Assembly (NCBI RefSeq): GCF_029212375.1
Contig: NZ_JARGNU010000001.1
Span: 186,001-250,000, forward strand
Direction of reading: 5' to 3'
Length of the DNA stretch: 64,000 nucleotides
Source of the DNA: Zhongshania sp.
Lineage (GTDB): Bacteria > Pseudomonadota > Gammaproteobacteria > Pseudomonadales > Spongiibacteraceae
Part shown: positions 26,461-34,982 of the stretch, one piece after another
Layout of the letters: each line of letters opens with the position of its first letter
Position numbering within the stretch: the stretch's first letter is position 1
Notes under the pieces: model-generated
Told to the model about the DNA's origin: nothing
What the model saw: the letters and a program-made list of their open reading frames with translations, nothing else
Databases searched by the model: none
Made by a program: the position numbers and the translations under genes

Positions 26461-27816
26461 ATGGCATCGGTAACAGCATCAGGTATTGGATCAGGGCTGG
26501 ATATCACGAGTATTGTCTCGCAGCTAGTTAACGCGGAACGCGCCCCCCAAGAAAATCGCTTAGCCTCTAAAGAAGCCCTTATTCAGGCCCGTTTGTCGGC
26601 CTATGGCTCGCTAAAATCGGCATTGTCTACTTTTCAGTCTAGCCTGAGTTCCTTGAAAAATGCCGAAACCTTCACCAAACGGTCGGCTACCTCCTCTGAT
26701 ACGGCGGTTTTTACTGCAACGAGCACGGCAGCAGCTGCCGCGGGCACGTACTCTGTACAAGTAGAGCAATTGGCAACCAAACACAAAGTTGCTACTGATA
26801 CAGGCTATGCAGATAGCGCTGCTGTGGTTGGTAGTGGCGACCTAAATTTTACCCAGAATGGCGAATCGTTTTCGGTAACTATAGGTGCTGCAAATACGCT
26901 TGCTGATATTCGCGATGCGGTTAATGGCGCTGAGGGTAACACTGGGGTAACGGCGAGTATTGTCACCGATCAAGACGGCGCTCACTTAGTGTTCTCGTCA
27001 AGCAAAAGTGGTTTGGATAATGCTGTTAACGTGGTTGGCACCGGCGATTTACTCGCTGTTACGTCTGATTTAGTAGAAAAAGCACCAGCGCTGGACTCTA
27101 AAATTATTGTTGACGGTTTTACCCAAACCAGCGCCAATCTTAAGTTTGAAGGCATGATCGAAGGCGTAACCATCGATCTGAAAACCGCCAAGCCCGGCGA
27201 GAGCCTGAGCTTAGCGGTGAAGCTCGATACTGCCTCGGTGAAAAAAAGCATCGAAGGTTTTGTTACCAGCTATAATACGCTAATCACCACCTTAAATGAT
27301 TTAACTGCTTTTGATGCAGAGGCTAATACCGCTGGCTTATTACAGGGCGACTCTGCCACCCGCACAGTTGCCAATCGTATTCGTCAAGAAATGGGTACGA
27401 TTGTTGGTGGCTTGGGGGTGGAGTTAGATTCCTTGGCCGAGCTAGGTATTACTACTGGCGACAAAGGCAAAATTAAAATAGATGCTGCCAAGCTTAGCTC
27501 GGTACTGGACACTGATTTTGCCAATATCGCTGGGGTGTTTTCTGGTGACAAGGGTTACGCCACACGCCTAGATTCGGTGATAGGTAATATCACCGCTGGT
27601 GGCGGTATTTTAGACAACCGCACCGAAGGCCTGAAAAAGCAGGTTGAGCGGATTGCAGAACAACGCGAAACATTGAATCGGCGCGTGGCGTCGATTGAGG
27701 CTCGTTATCAGGCGCAGTTTTCGGCCTTGGATACTTTGTTGGGCCAACTAAATAGCACGGGTACATTTTTAACCCAGCAGTTGGATAATTTACCGGGCGC
27801 CGTGTTTAAGAAGTAA
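26461..27816 (+). CDS. fliD: flagellar filament cap protein FliD (HAP2)
   Basis: This 451-residue protein forms the filament cap that folds flagellin at the tip. It begins MASVTASGIGSGLDITSIVS, the conserved FliD start. The C-terminal part (GFVTSYNTLITTLNDLTAFDA and LDTLLGQLNSTGTFLTQQLD) is the helical coiled-coil end. GGAG lies seven bases before the ATG. The order fliC-flaG-fliD-fliS is that of pseudomonads and vibrios. Confidence 0.95.
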   Translation: MASVTASGIGSGLDITSIVSQLVNAERAPQENRLASKEALIQARLSAYGSLKSALSTFQSSLSSLKNAETFTKRSATSSDTAVFTATSTAAAAAGTYSVQVEQLATKHKVATDTGYADSAAVVGSGDLNFTQNGESFSVTIGAANTLADIRDAVNGAEGNTGVTASIVTDQDGAHLVFSSSKSGLDNAVNVVGTGDLLAVTSDLVEKAPALDSKIIVDGFTQTSANLKFEGMIEGVTIDLKTAKPGESLSLAVKLDTASVKKSIEGFVTSYNTLITTLNDLTAFDAEANTAGLLQGDSATRTVANRIRQEMGTIVGGLGVELDSLAELGITTGDKGKIKIDAAKLSSVLDTDFANIAGVFSGDKGYATRLDSVIGNITAGGGILDNRTEGLKKQVERIAEQRETLNRRVASIEARYQAQFSALDTLLGQLNSTGTFLTQQLDNLPGAVFKK

Positions 27817-27886
27817 GTGATGTTTTTGTAGCGATGCAAGTAGGTATTTTCCACCGTAAATCGCTGTAAATAAAAGCAAAAATAGC

Positions 27887-27913
27887 TAAAGAAAAGCCAT
27901 GAAAAGCCGTCAA
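27887..27913 (+). promoter_or_regulatory. candidate sigma-28 promoter of fliS
   Basis: TAAAGAAA (27887-27894), 11 bases, GCCGTCAA (27906-27913) match the FliA pattern: TAAAG in the -35, an exact 11-base spacer and GCCG plus AA in the -10. It lies 38 bases before fliS, in the gap after fliD. Confidence 0.55.
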
Positions 27914-27951
27914 TTAGGGTAGGCATACAGAGCTTACCAAGAGGAAAAACA

Positions 27952-28380
27952 ATGAGCTATTCAGCAGGTAGAGCGACCCAGGCATACGCATCCGTTGGCG
28001 CCCAATCTCAGGTGTCGGCCGCGAGTCCGCACCGTTTAATACAATTGCTAATGGATGGGGCTTTAGACCGTTTATCCGTGGCCAAGGGATATATGCAGCG
28101 CAAAGACGTGCAGCGTAAGATTGTTGCGATAGATCGGATTATGTCGATTGTCGACGGTTTGCGGATGAGTTTAGATCACAGCGTGAACGCTGAGATGACC
28201 GAAAATCTTGAAAATCTCTACGATTATATGAATCGCCGGCTGCTATTGGCCAATATTAATAATGATGAAGATGCCTTGGATGAGGTCGCGTCGCTACTTA
28301 AAGAGCTAAAAGAGGCGTGGGATGCAATCCCCATGGCGGCGAGCGAAGCTACTGCAAATTATCAGGCAGAGACGGTGTAG
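27952..28380 (+). CDS. fliS: flagellin export chaperone FliS
   Basis: This 142-residue helical protein keeps flagellin unfolded for export. It carries the family features SPHRLIQLLMDGALDRLSVAKGYM and MTENLENLYDYMNRRLLLANI. Length and place between fliD and the fliT-like gene are as expected. A candidate sigma-28 promoter precedes it. Confidence 0.95.
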   Translation: MSYSAGRATQAYASVGAQSQVSAASPHRLIQLLMDGALDRLSVAKGYMQRKDVQRKIVAIDRIMSIVDGLRMSLDHSVNAEMTENLENLYDYMNRRLLLANINNDEDALDEVASLLKELKEAWDAIPMAASEATANYQAETV

Positions 28381-28402
28381 AATCAGTTATTGAAATACTC
28401 TG

Positions 28403-28423
28403 GGCGGGCTAAAGCGGCCCGCC
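28403..28423 (+). terminator. hairpin between fliS and the fliT-like gene
   Basis: GGCGGGC (28403-28409) and GCCCGCC (28417-28423) form a seven-pair GC-rich stem with a seven-base loop, 22 bases after fliS. There is no T-run, so this may set the relative level of the two transcripts rather than end transcription. Confidence 0.4.
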
Positions 28424-28474
28424 GTGCTCGATTTGTGCTGTGCGGGTGCGATACCGCTAACAATTAGGTGATTG

Positions 28475-28825
28475 ATGAATATTGATATGCTGCGGAATTC
28501 TGAGGTGCTAGGTGCCCGTCAACGGCAGCTTCGTGACATCTTATTGATTAGTGAAAGTATTCAGGAGCTGGCCAACAATAACGACTGGGCTGAGGCGGTA
28601 GCGCAACAAACTCGCCGTCGCGCTTTAATGGATGTGTTTTTTAGCCAAGAATGCTCGCCTTCAGAGAGCCAGCAAGTGGCCGAGGTTATTGAGGCCATCT
28701 TGGTAATAGATCAAAACGTAGCTGACGTTTTATACCGGCAGCGCAGCGCAATGCTAACCGATGCCAACCAATCCCGCCAAAATGTTCGCAATGTAGATGC
28801 CTATTTAACGCACAGCCTCGCGTAG
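28475..28825 (+). CDS. fliT: FliT-like flagellar chaperone
   Basis: This 116-residue, acidic, helical protein sits after fliS, where pseudomonads encode FliT or a FliT-like protein. FliT binds FliD and can modulate the flagellar regulators. Similarity within the family is weak, and no motif proves it, so the call depends on position, size and predicted helices. I start it at ATG 28475; AGG at 28466-28468 gives a modest ribosome site. Confidence 0.6.
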   Translation: MNIDMLRNSEVLGARQRQLRDILLISESIQELANNNDWAEAVAQQTRRRALMDVFFSQECSPSESQQVAEVIEAILVIDQNVADVLYRQRSAMLTDANQSRQNVRNVDAYLTHSLA

Positions 28826-29154
28826 AACCTATTCTTTAGTCTTAATACTGCCTTATTCGGCACCGCTAAATCAGTGTCTTGAACTGCGTGGTTTTATGCC
28901 CTGTGCTAGGGGAGTGATTGCTCTTAATGCGGCGTTTTCTTAAAAAATGCTTGCGCAATCAAGGGCTTAAATTTATCATTCTGACTATATTGATTAGTGG
29001 TAGGGTGTTGTTTTTTAATACGAGTGTAGCCCTTAATTAAGCGGGAATACTGGGTGGTTGATGCTTGACGACCTGGGGCTTTCCCGTATTCCTTCCACTG
29101 AGCCACTTCCGCATCATAACGAGCATACTATTTTCATTTTTTGCTTCGTTAATT
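28826..29154. other. intergenic region before the FleQ-like gene
   Basis: No convincing gene is present; a 60-codon minus-strand ORF (28924-29106) has no recognisable content. GGAATAC (29044-29050) and GTATTCC (29086-29092) are inverted copies, and GATGCTTGACG near 29060 resembles a fragment of the palindromic repeat family. The promoter region of the next gene follows. Confidence 0.4.
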
Positions 29155-29190
29155 TTGTATTTGTCATATTGCACTGCTATACAAATACAA
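29155..29190 (+). promoter_or_regulatory. candidate promoter with overlapping operator upstream of the FleQ-like gene
   Basis: TTGTATTTG (29155-29163) and CAAATACAA (29182-29190) are perfect nine-base inverted arms with an 18-base spacer. The arms coincide with a possible -35 (TTGTAT, 29155-29160) and an extended -10 (TGC before TATACA, 29178-29183), 17 bases apart. A dimeric regulator bound here would block or reposition RNA polymerase. The transcript would start near 29190, which argues against a protein start at ATG 29190. Confidence 0.5.
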
Positions 29191-29216
29191 TGCTTGTGAA
29201 AAGGTTCAGGGACGTC

Positions 29217-30320
29217 ATGACCGCTTCCGCACAAAAAAAAGATAATTTGATTCCAAGTAGGTGTTTTATCGCTGTTCCTAAAGTGATGGAGTCTGAACCC
29301 ATGCAAGCCCTTGATGAGCTAATAAATCAGGTTTCGGGTTTCAATACATTGGTTCTAATTCGGGGTGAATCCGGCAGCGGCAAAGAAGTGGTTGCCCGCC
29401 GGATTCATGCTTCGTCGTCGCGCGCTACTAAGCCATTTGTGCCGGTAAACTGCGGCGCTATTCCTGCCGATTTATTAGAAAGTGAATTGTTTGGCCATGA
29501 GAAGGGCGCTTTTACTGGTGCGGTCGCAACCCGCAAGGGCCGCTTTGAGATGGCTGAAGGCGGCACCCTCTTTTTGGACGAAATAGGCGATATGAGCCTG
29601 CCAATGCAGGTAAAATTGTTGCGAGTTTTACAAGAGCGTTGTTTTGAACGGGTTGGCAGTAACGACACCCAGTATTGCGATGTTCGTATTTTAGCGGCGA
29701 CCCACCGCAATTTAGACGATATGGTGATTGATGGCAGCTTCCGCCAAGACCTGTTTTATCGTTTAGATGTATTTCCCATCGACGTGCCTGCATTGCGAGA
29801 TCATCCCCAAGATATTTCGGCGTTGATGAGCTTGTTTATGTCTAAGCTCGAAGCTAAGGGCATGATTCCCCCAAAATTTTCTAGCAGTGCCATGCGCGCT
29901 TTGCAGCAATATCCTTGGCCAGGCAATGTTCGCGAACTGGAAAATTTAATGGAGCGCTTGGCCATTACCCACAGCACCAAGCTGGTTAAGGCGCAGGATC
30001 TACCGTCTAAATACCAAACACTTGGGGTTGTAGATGCTGATCTAGAGCCCAATCGCGATGATCAAGATGCTTTGATGGCATCGCTCACGGCCTATCATGC
30101 CGATGACGATGATGTCGCATTAGAATTACCTAATGCGGGTGGGCGGCCGCCACTGCCAGACGAAGGTATTGATCTTAAAAGTTACCTACTTGAGATTGAG
30201 CAATGGTTTATTAGCGAGGCCTTGCGCAAAGAAGACGGCGTGATTACCCGCGCCGCTCAACTCTTGGGTTTGCAGCGGACTACGCTTGCCGAGAAAATGA
30301 AAAAGCTTGGGGTGTCGTAG
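29217..30320 (+). CDS. FleQ-like sigma-54 activator lacking the N-terminal domain
   Basis: This 367-residue protein has a full AAA+ sigma-54 activation domain: Walker A GESGSGKE (50-57), the sigma-54 contact loop GAFTGA (97-102), Walker [10 protein letters not shown] (115-123) and the arginine-finger region. The C-terminal Fis-type helix-turn-helix contains [15 protein letters not shown], as in FleQ/FlrA. FleQ is about 490 residues and has a REC-like domain of about 130 residues before the AAA+ core; only about 48 residues are present here. The start is ATG 29217, behind AGGG. The FleQ c-di-GMP motif LFRS is not recognisable in the corresponding stretch. It occupies the fleQ position between fliT and fliE. 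Confidence 0.85.
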   Translation: MTASAQKKDNLIPSRCFIAVPKVMESEPMQALDELINQVSGFNTLVLIRGESGSGKEVVARRIHASSSRATKPFVPVNCGAIPADLLESELFGHEKGAFTGAVATRKGRFEMAEGGTLFLDEIGDMSLPMQVKLLRVLQERCFERVGSNDTQYCDVRILAATHRNLDDMVIDGSFRQDLFYRLDVFPIDVPALRDHPQDISALMSLFMSKLEAKGMIPPKFSSSAMRALQQYPWPGNVRELENLMERLAITHSTKLVKAQDLPSKYQTLGVVDADLEPNRDDQDALMASLTAYHADDDDVALELPNAGGRPPLPDEGIDLKSYLLEIEQWFISEALRKEDGVITRAAQLLGLQRTTLAEKMKKLGVS

Positions 30321-30328
30321 TGCCGCTA

Positions 30329-30510
30329 CATGCTGAACGGGAGACCATCCTATCGTCTCCCATCAAGCGTTATGCAAGCCCACGTCCGATACGATTAAGA
30401 TATTCGCTTAGCTCACAGATACCGGCTTTCGGGGGTATAACTCCCTAGGATGGATGCGCCTTTGCGTCTCCCATTTCCCGTCAAGCGCTATGCTAGCCCA
30501 CGTCCGACCA
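30329..30510. repeat. palindromic repeat cluster C
   Basis: CATGCTGAACGGGAGACC (30329-30346) is followed by two related units: one around 30354-30390, with CGTCTCCCATCAAGCG and CCCACGTCCGA, and one around 30465-30508, with GCGTCTCCC, CCCGTCAAGCG and CCCACGTCCGAC. The first unit is the inverse of the other two. The cluster fills the gap between the two sigma-54 activator genes. Confidence 0.75.
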
Positions 30511-30607
30511 CTCTTACTCCCTCGCTCCGCCAAAATTCTATCGCCAAAAAAATGGCTATTTCTCCTGTTGAGCATCTAACTTACTGTATTTAAACAATTT
30601 ATTGTTG

Positions 30608-30623
30608 TGGCACAGTGTTTGCA
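30608..30623 (+). promoter_or_regulatory. sigma-54 promoter of the small ORF-fleR-fliE operon
   Basis: TGGCACA (30608-30614), four bases (GTGT), TTGCA (30619-30623) give a strong -24/-12 match with correct spacing. The transcript would start near 30634, 29 bases before the ATG of the 60-residue ORF. In Pseudomonas the fleSR operon is likewise driven by sigma-54 and FleQ. Confidence 0.8.
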
Positions 30624-30662
30624 AACTCAATGCAAAAGCAGTTAAAAAGAGAGTTAGTGCCA

Positions 30663-30845
30663 ATGATTAAGCGTAGCGATACTGACCATCATAGTGAGAA
30701 CCGCAAATCCCTAACGGCAGATTATTACCGCGACCTGTGTCGCCGAGAGCTGGCGCTGAGCGGGCAGCAATTACGTGGCATTTTGGCGGGCCTAGGTAAA
30801 GTGGCTACTAGTGGTATGCCAGCGGGAGGTGCGCGTCATGACTGA
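30663..30845 (+). CDS. unrecognised 60-residue protein in the fleS position
   Basis: I do not recognise this protein. It starts [15 protein letters not shown], is charged in its first half, has a short helical stretch ([20 protein letters not shown]) and ends AGGARHD. It has no histidine-kinase motif. It is the first gene behind a sigma-54 promoter and overlaps the FleR-like gene by eight bases, which implies coupled translation and a linked role. An upstream frame start at 30615 lies inside the promoter and is excluded. It could be a small regulator of the adjacent activator, a vestige, or only a leader ORF that sets FleR translation. Confidence 0.55.
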   Translation: MIKRSDTDHHSENRKSLTADYYRDLCRRELALSGQQLRGILAGLGKVATSGMPAGGARHD

Positions 30846-31827
30846 GTTAATTGTGGCAGATACGGCTTCTAAAGCGGTAAAGGATATGGCAACGCGGGTG
30901 GCATTAACCGATGCCACGGTGTTAATAAGCGGCCAGAGCGGCGCGGGTAAAGAGGTGTATGCCCGCTATATTCATGCAAACTCTCATCGTAGCAGCGGCC
31001 CGTTTGTGGCCTTGAACTGCGCGGCGATTCCCGAAAATATGTTGGAAGCAATGTTGTTTGGCTATGAGAAGGGGGCGTTTACCGGCGCTATTAATAGCCA
31101 CGCCGGTAAATTTGAGCAGGCGCAGGGCGGCACTTTGCTGCTAGATGAAATTTCGGAAATGGAGCTTGGCTTGCAGGCCAAGTTGTTGCGTGTACTTCAA
31201 GAGCGCGAGTTAGAGCGTTTGGGCAGCCGTAAAACTTTAAATTTGAATGTGCGGGTGATTGCCACCAGCAACCGTGATTTACGCGAAGTGGTGCGAGCCG
31301 GCATGTTTCGTGAAGATTTGTTTTACCGCTTGAATGTATTCCCTTTGCATATTCCTGAGCTAGCGGCGCGGCGTGGTGATATTTTGCCCCTAGCGCTGAG
31401 TTTTTTAGCCCGCGACAGCAGCGTTCGCTGCGCTGAAAAAGTACTCACCGAGGACGCGCTTGAAAAGCTGATGCACTACCGCTGGCCAGGCAATGTTCGT
31501 GAACTGGATAACGTTATTCAACGCGCCTTAATTTTACGTCAGACCGATGAAATTACCGATCGTGACATTCAATTTGAAACGGGAATGAGTTTTGTTGGCG
31601 AGCAGGTTTATGGGCATGTGATGCCTTCGCGCGACATGGATGACCGCGATTCTAGTGGGGTTAAAGTACTAGACGGCTTTATGCGCGATCAGGAGCGCAG
31701 AATGATTAGTGATGCGCTGCGCCTAGGCCGCTCGAAAAAAGAAGCCGCAGAAATTCTTGGTATTAGCCCGCGAACACTGCGCTATAAATTAGCGCGGCTG
31801 CGCGAACAAAGTTACATCACGGGTTAA
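30838..31827 (+). CDS. FleR/FlrC-like sigma-54 activator lacking the receiver domain
   Basis: This 329-residue protein has an AAA+ sigma-54 domain with Walker A GQSGAGKE (32-39), GAFTGA (79-84) and Walker B GGTLLLDE (97-104). The C-terminal helix-turn-helix [20 protein letters not shown] is typical of FleR/FlrC. FleR normally starts with a receiver domain of about 120 residues that is phosphorylated by FleS; here only about 24 residues precede the AAA+ core. ATG 30838 follows GGGAGG by eight bases. It overlaps the 60-residue ORF and runs into fliE after 12 bases. It probably activates middle/late flagellar genes without phosphorylation. Confidence 0.88.
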   Translation: MTELIVADTASKAVKDMATRVALTDATVLISGQSGAGKEVYARYIHANSHRSSGPFVALNCAAIPENMLEAMLFGYEKGAFTGAINSHAGKFEQAQGGTLLLDEISEMELGLQAKLLRVLQERELERLGSRKTLNLNVRVIATSNRDLREVVRAGMFREDLFYRLNVFPLHIPELAARRGDILPLALSFLARDSSVRCAEKVLTEDALEKLMHYRWPGNVRELDNVIQRALILRQTDEITDRDIQFETGMSFVGEQVYGHVMPSRDMDDRDSSGVKVLDGFMRDQERRMISDALRLGRSKKEAAEILGISPRTLRYKLARLREQSYITG

Positions 31828-31839
31828 GGGAGAATTATC

Positions 31840-32184
31840 ATGTCAGACGGTATGAAGGTTGATCAGATATTGACCCAAATTCGGGCTCTGCAGGAGCAGA
31901 CTAGCGTTAGTCGGCCGGGAATGATCGAGGCCGACAGCTTTTCGGTTAACGCCCCCGCCAATGTTAATTTTGGCGCTATGCTTAAGGACTCGATTAATGC
32001 AGTGAATAGCACGCAGCAAAGTGCGAGCGCAATGTCTGCGGCGTTTGAGCGCGGTGATCGCGACGTGAGTTTGGCCGAGGTTATGGTAAATCTGCAAAAA
32101 TCTGACGTTGCGTTTAAGGCGGTGGTTGAGGTTCGCAATAAATTTGTGGATGCGTACCAAGAAGTAATGCGGATGTCGATGTAA
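31840..32184 (+). CDS. fliE: flagellar MS-ring/rod adaptor protein FliE
   Basis: This 114-residue protein links the MS-ring to the rod. It has the conserved FliE pattern NFGAMLKDSINAVNSTQQSA, then SLAEVMVNLQKSDVAFKAVVEVRNKFVDAYQEVMRM. GGGAGAAT precedes the start codon. It follows the FleR-like gene by 12 bases, so it is probably read from the sigma-54 promoter at 30608. Confidence 0.95.
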   Translation: MSDGMKVDQILTQIRALQEQTSVSRPGMIEADSFSVNAPANVNFGAMLKDSINAVNSTQQSASAMSAAFERGDRDVSLAEVMVNLQKSDVAFKAVVEVRNKFVDAYQEVMRMSM

Positions 32185-32271
32185 TGGCTTTATTAGATGG
32201 TGCGCCATGTCATTTGCTGAATCACATTGTGCGTTTGGTGCTACAGTTTGTGTTGAGGGTGGATAATCATA

Positions 32272-33927
32272 ATGGCTGAAGCAAAAAGCAATCCGCTGAC
32301 GAGTTTACTCGCTGACCTCGCAAAAAATGATGTGTTGCGTCAGTTATTGATTTTGGTGGGTATTGCCGCCAGCGTGGCAATTGGGGTGGCGGCGGTAATG
32401 TGGTCGCAGGGCACTGATTACCGTACTTTGTACGCCAATGTTGCACCTGAGCGCGCTGCGGGTGTGATAGATGCGCTAACCGCTGCGGGTATCCCCTATA
32501 AAATTCAGGAGCCAACTGGCTCTATTATGGTTCCCTCAGAGAATATTCACGACGCGCGAATTAAATTGGCGGGTCAAGGCGTGATGCGCGACGGCACTGG
32601 TATGGCCATTCTGGAGCAGGAGCAGGGTTTTGGTGTTAGTGAATTTATGCAGTCTAAGAAGTATCACTACGCCTTAGAGCAGGAGTTGGCGAGCACCATA
32701 GAAAGTATGCATCAGGTGCGTAAAGCGCGGGTGCATTTAGCCATTCCTAAGCAGTCGGTGTTTGTGCGTGATCGCAAGCCCGCTAGTGCGTCGATAATGT
32801 TAGATGTTTTTCCTGGTAGCACTATCGATAAGCAAAATGTGAATGCCATTATGAATTTGGTGGCATCGAGTATTACCGGGTTGGCGCCAGAGCAGGTAAC
32901 CGTTGTTGACCAACAGGGCAACCAGTTGTCTGAGCAGGGCGACAAAGACGATTTGGGTTTGAGTTCGCGTCAGTTTAGCTACCGTCAGCGCATAGAAAGC
33001 GCCTATGAAGACAGCATAGAAGATTTACTTCGTCCTCTTGCCGATGCTGGCCGAGTGCGAGTTAAGGTTTCGGCAGATGTCGATTTTTCTACTGGCGAAG
33101 AAAGCCGCGAGAGCTGGAACCCCGAGCGCCAAGTGGTGCGTAGCGAACAAATTAATGAACAGGGCCGCGCTGCAGTGGGTAATGCTGGCGCAAAAGGTAT
33201 TCCCGGCGCACTGACCAACGAGCCACCGAGTATTGGTGGTCAAAGCACAGAAGGTAGTCTTGGCGACGGCGGTGGTAGCCGTTCTATTGTTCGTAATTAT
33301 GAAATTGGACGGGTGTTGAATCACACCACTACCCCCACGGGATTAATTAAGAAATTGTCGGTGGCTGTGGTGGTGGCAAATCGCAGTACCCCAGTTGAAG
33401 GTGGTGAACCCACGGTGGTAGAAATTAGTGCTGCGGAACTGGAGAAGTTAAACCTACTAGTACGCGACGCCATTGGCTTTGATGCTGATCGCGGAGATCG
33501 TGTTACCGTGGTGTCTGCCGACTTTCAACCGCAAAATAGCTTTGACGATGACATGTCGGCACCGGGCTTTTGGGAGCAACCTTGGTTTGCAAATTTGATC
33601 AGGCAGTCTTTTGCGGGACTGGCCGTGCTTATTATTGTGTTTGCGGTGCTTAAACCTGGTATGCGCAGCTTGATGCATAGCAATAGCGCGAGCGCTGGCC
33701 CAGCGGGAGCACTGCCGGCTGGCGCTGAAGTAGACGGCGTAACCGGTGAGGTTTTACACCCCGCAATTGCCGCCTTAGGCGGGCCACAAATGGCGCCGCC
33801 GCAGTTGGGTGGCCGTATGGGTTTTGAAGAGAAAATGACAGAAGTGCGTTCGGTGGTGAATGAAAGCCCCGAGCGTGTTGCGCAGGTCATGAAAAAATGG
33901 GTGTCGGAAGAACATGGTAAATCCTAA
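32272..33927 (+). CDS. fliF: flagellar MS-ring protein FliF
   Basis: This 551-residue inner-membrane protein forms the MS-ring. There are two membrane segments: one N-terminal (QLLILVGIAASVAIGVAAVM) and one C-terminal (LAVLIIVFAVLKPG). Between them lie the ring-building motifs, including DYRTLYANV and ELASTIESMHQVRKARVHLA. The C-terminal tail binds FliG. The gene overlaps fliG by 14 bases. Confidence 0.96.
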   Translation: MAEAKSNPLTSLLADLAKNDVLRQLLILVGIAASVAIGVAAVMWSQGTDYRTLYANVAPERAAGVIDALTAAGIPYKIQEPTGSIMVPSENIHDARIKLAGQGVMRDGTGMAILEQEQGFGVSEFMQSKKYHYALEQELASTIESMHQVRKARVHLAIPKQSVFVRDRKPASASIMLDVFPGSTIDKQNVNAIMNLVASSITGLAPEQVTVVDQQGNQLSEQGDKDDLGLSSRQFSYRQRIESAYEDSIEDLLRPLADAGRVRVKVSADVDFSTGEESRESWNPERQVVRSEQINEQGRAAVGNAGAKGIPGALTNEPPSIGGQSTEGSLGDGGGSRSIVRNYEIGRVLNHTTTPTGLIKKLSVAVVVANRSTPVEGGEPTVVEISAAELEKLNLLVRDAIGFDADRGDRVTVVSADFQPQNSFDDDMSAPGFWEQPWFANLIRQSFAGLAVLIIVFAVLKPGMRSLMHSNSASAGPAGALPAGAEVDGVTGEVLHPAIAALGGPQMAPPQLGGRMGFEEKMTEVRSVVNESPERVAQVMKKWVSEEHGKS

Positions 33928-34936
33928 TATGGCAGCAAGTTCGGGTGGTAGCGGCAGCGAAAAAGCGGCTTTATTTCTTTTGATGCTGGGCGAAGAGCAA
34001 GCGGCTAAAGTCCTTAAGTTTGTCGACCCCCATGAGGTTGAGCTGATTGGCACCGCGATGGCGGCTATTCGCAGTGTTGATAATGAGCGCGCAGAGGCTG
34101 TGGTAGATGATTTTAGAATGGCAATGCAATCAGAAACCTCTTTAGGGGTTGGCGTGCATGGCTATGTGCGCAAGCTGTTTACCTCTACCTTGGGCGAGCA
34201 AAAGGGCGCGACCCTCGCGGATCGTGTGCTTGGCGATGAAGAGTCTCAAGAGATGAATTCATTGCGCTGGCTTGAGCCAGATGCGCTGCTGCACATGTTA
34301 AAAGATGAGCATCCCCAGCTTATTGCCATCACCATGGCGCATATGGATCAGGAACAGGCGGGTGCGGTGCTAAAGCAAATGGCGCCCGACTTACAAGACG
34401 ATATTGTGATGCGTATAGCCAATATGCAGACCATACCCCAAGCCGCAATGCGTCAGTTGCAGGCAGTGTTAAAGAAAAAACTGTCGGTAACCACTACCTT
34501 TAAAAATCGCAAAATAGACGGCGCCTTAACCGTGGCCGGCATTATGAACGGCTTAGACCCCGAGGCAGAGACGCGAATTTTAGAGTCGGTGGCCAAGAAA
34601 AATGAACCGCTGTCGGAGAAGATTCAAGATCTAATGTTCTTGTTCAGCAATCTCATCAATATTTCTGACAAGGGCATTCAGTTACTGCTGCGCGAAGTGA
34701 GTTCCGATATTTTGCCAATGGCACTGAAAGGCGCCGATCAAGCCGTGCGCGACAAAATTATGGGCAATATGTCCAAGCGTGCTCGTGAAATGTTAATTGA
34801 AGACATGGACGCTCGCGGGCCAATGAAACTAAGCGATGTTGAAGCAGCGCAAAAAGATATTCTCGCGGTTGCCAGAAAATTGGCGGATGCGGGGCAGATC
34901 GACTTGGGTCGCGGTGGCAGCGACGATTACGTGTAA
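33914..34936 (+). CDS. fliG: flagellar motor switch protein FliG
   Basis: This 340-residue rotor protein has the N-terminal FliF-binding part (EKAALFLLMLGEEQAAKVLK), the middle EHPQ motif (DEHPQLIAITMAHM) and the C-terminal torque domain with alternating charges (KGADQAVRDKIMGNMSKRAR). The start overlaps the fliF end; a second ATG at 33929 is also possible. The length is typical (about 335). Confidence 0.96.
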   Translation: MVNPNMAASSGGSGSEKAALFLLMLGEEQAAKVLKFVDPHEVELIGTAMAAIRSVDNERAEAVVDDFRMAMQSETSLGVGVHGYVRKLFTSTLGEQKGATLADRVLGDEESQEMNSLRWLEPDALLHMLKDEHPQLIAITMAHMDQEQAGAVLKQMAPDLQDDIVMRIANMQTIPQAAMRQLQAVLKKKLSVTTTFKNRKIDGALTVAGIMNGLDPEAETRILESVAKKNEPLSEKIQDLMFLFSNLINISDKGIQLLLREVSSDILPMALKGADQAVRDKIMGNMSKRAREMLIEDMDARGPMKLSDVEAAQKDILAVARKLADAGQIDLGRGGSDDYV

Positions 34937-34982
34937 AGTAGCAGCATAATTAAGCAGGTAAATAGAGAGTAAAGAGGCTGTT

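Noticed and set aside
28924-29106. Minus-strand ORF of 60 codons before the FleQ-like gene
   Set aside because: It has no recognisable domain or ribosome-binding site, and its composition is like non-coding sequence.
29058-29216. Longer FleQ-like protein starting at 29058 or 29190
   Set aside because: The extra stretch is hydrophobic and unlike FleQ, and it crosses the predicted promoter and operator.
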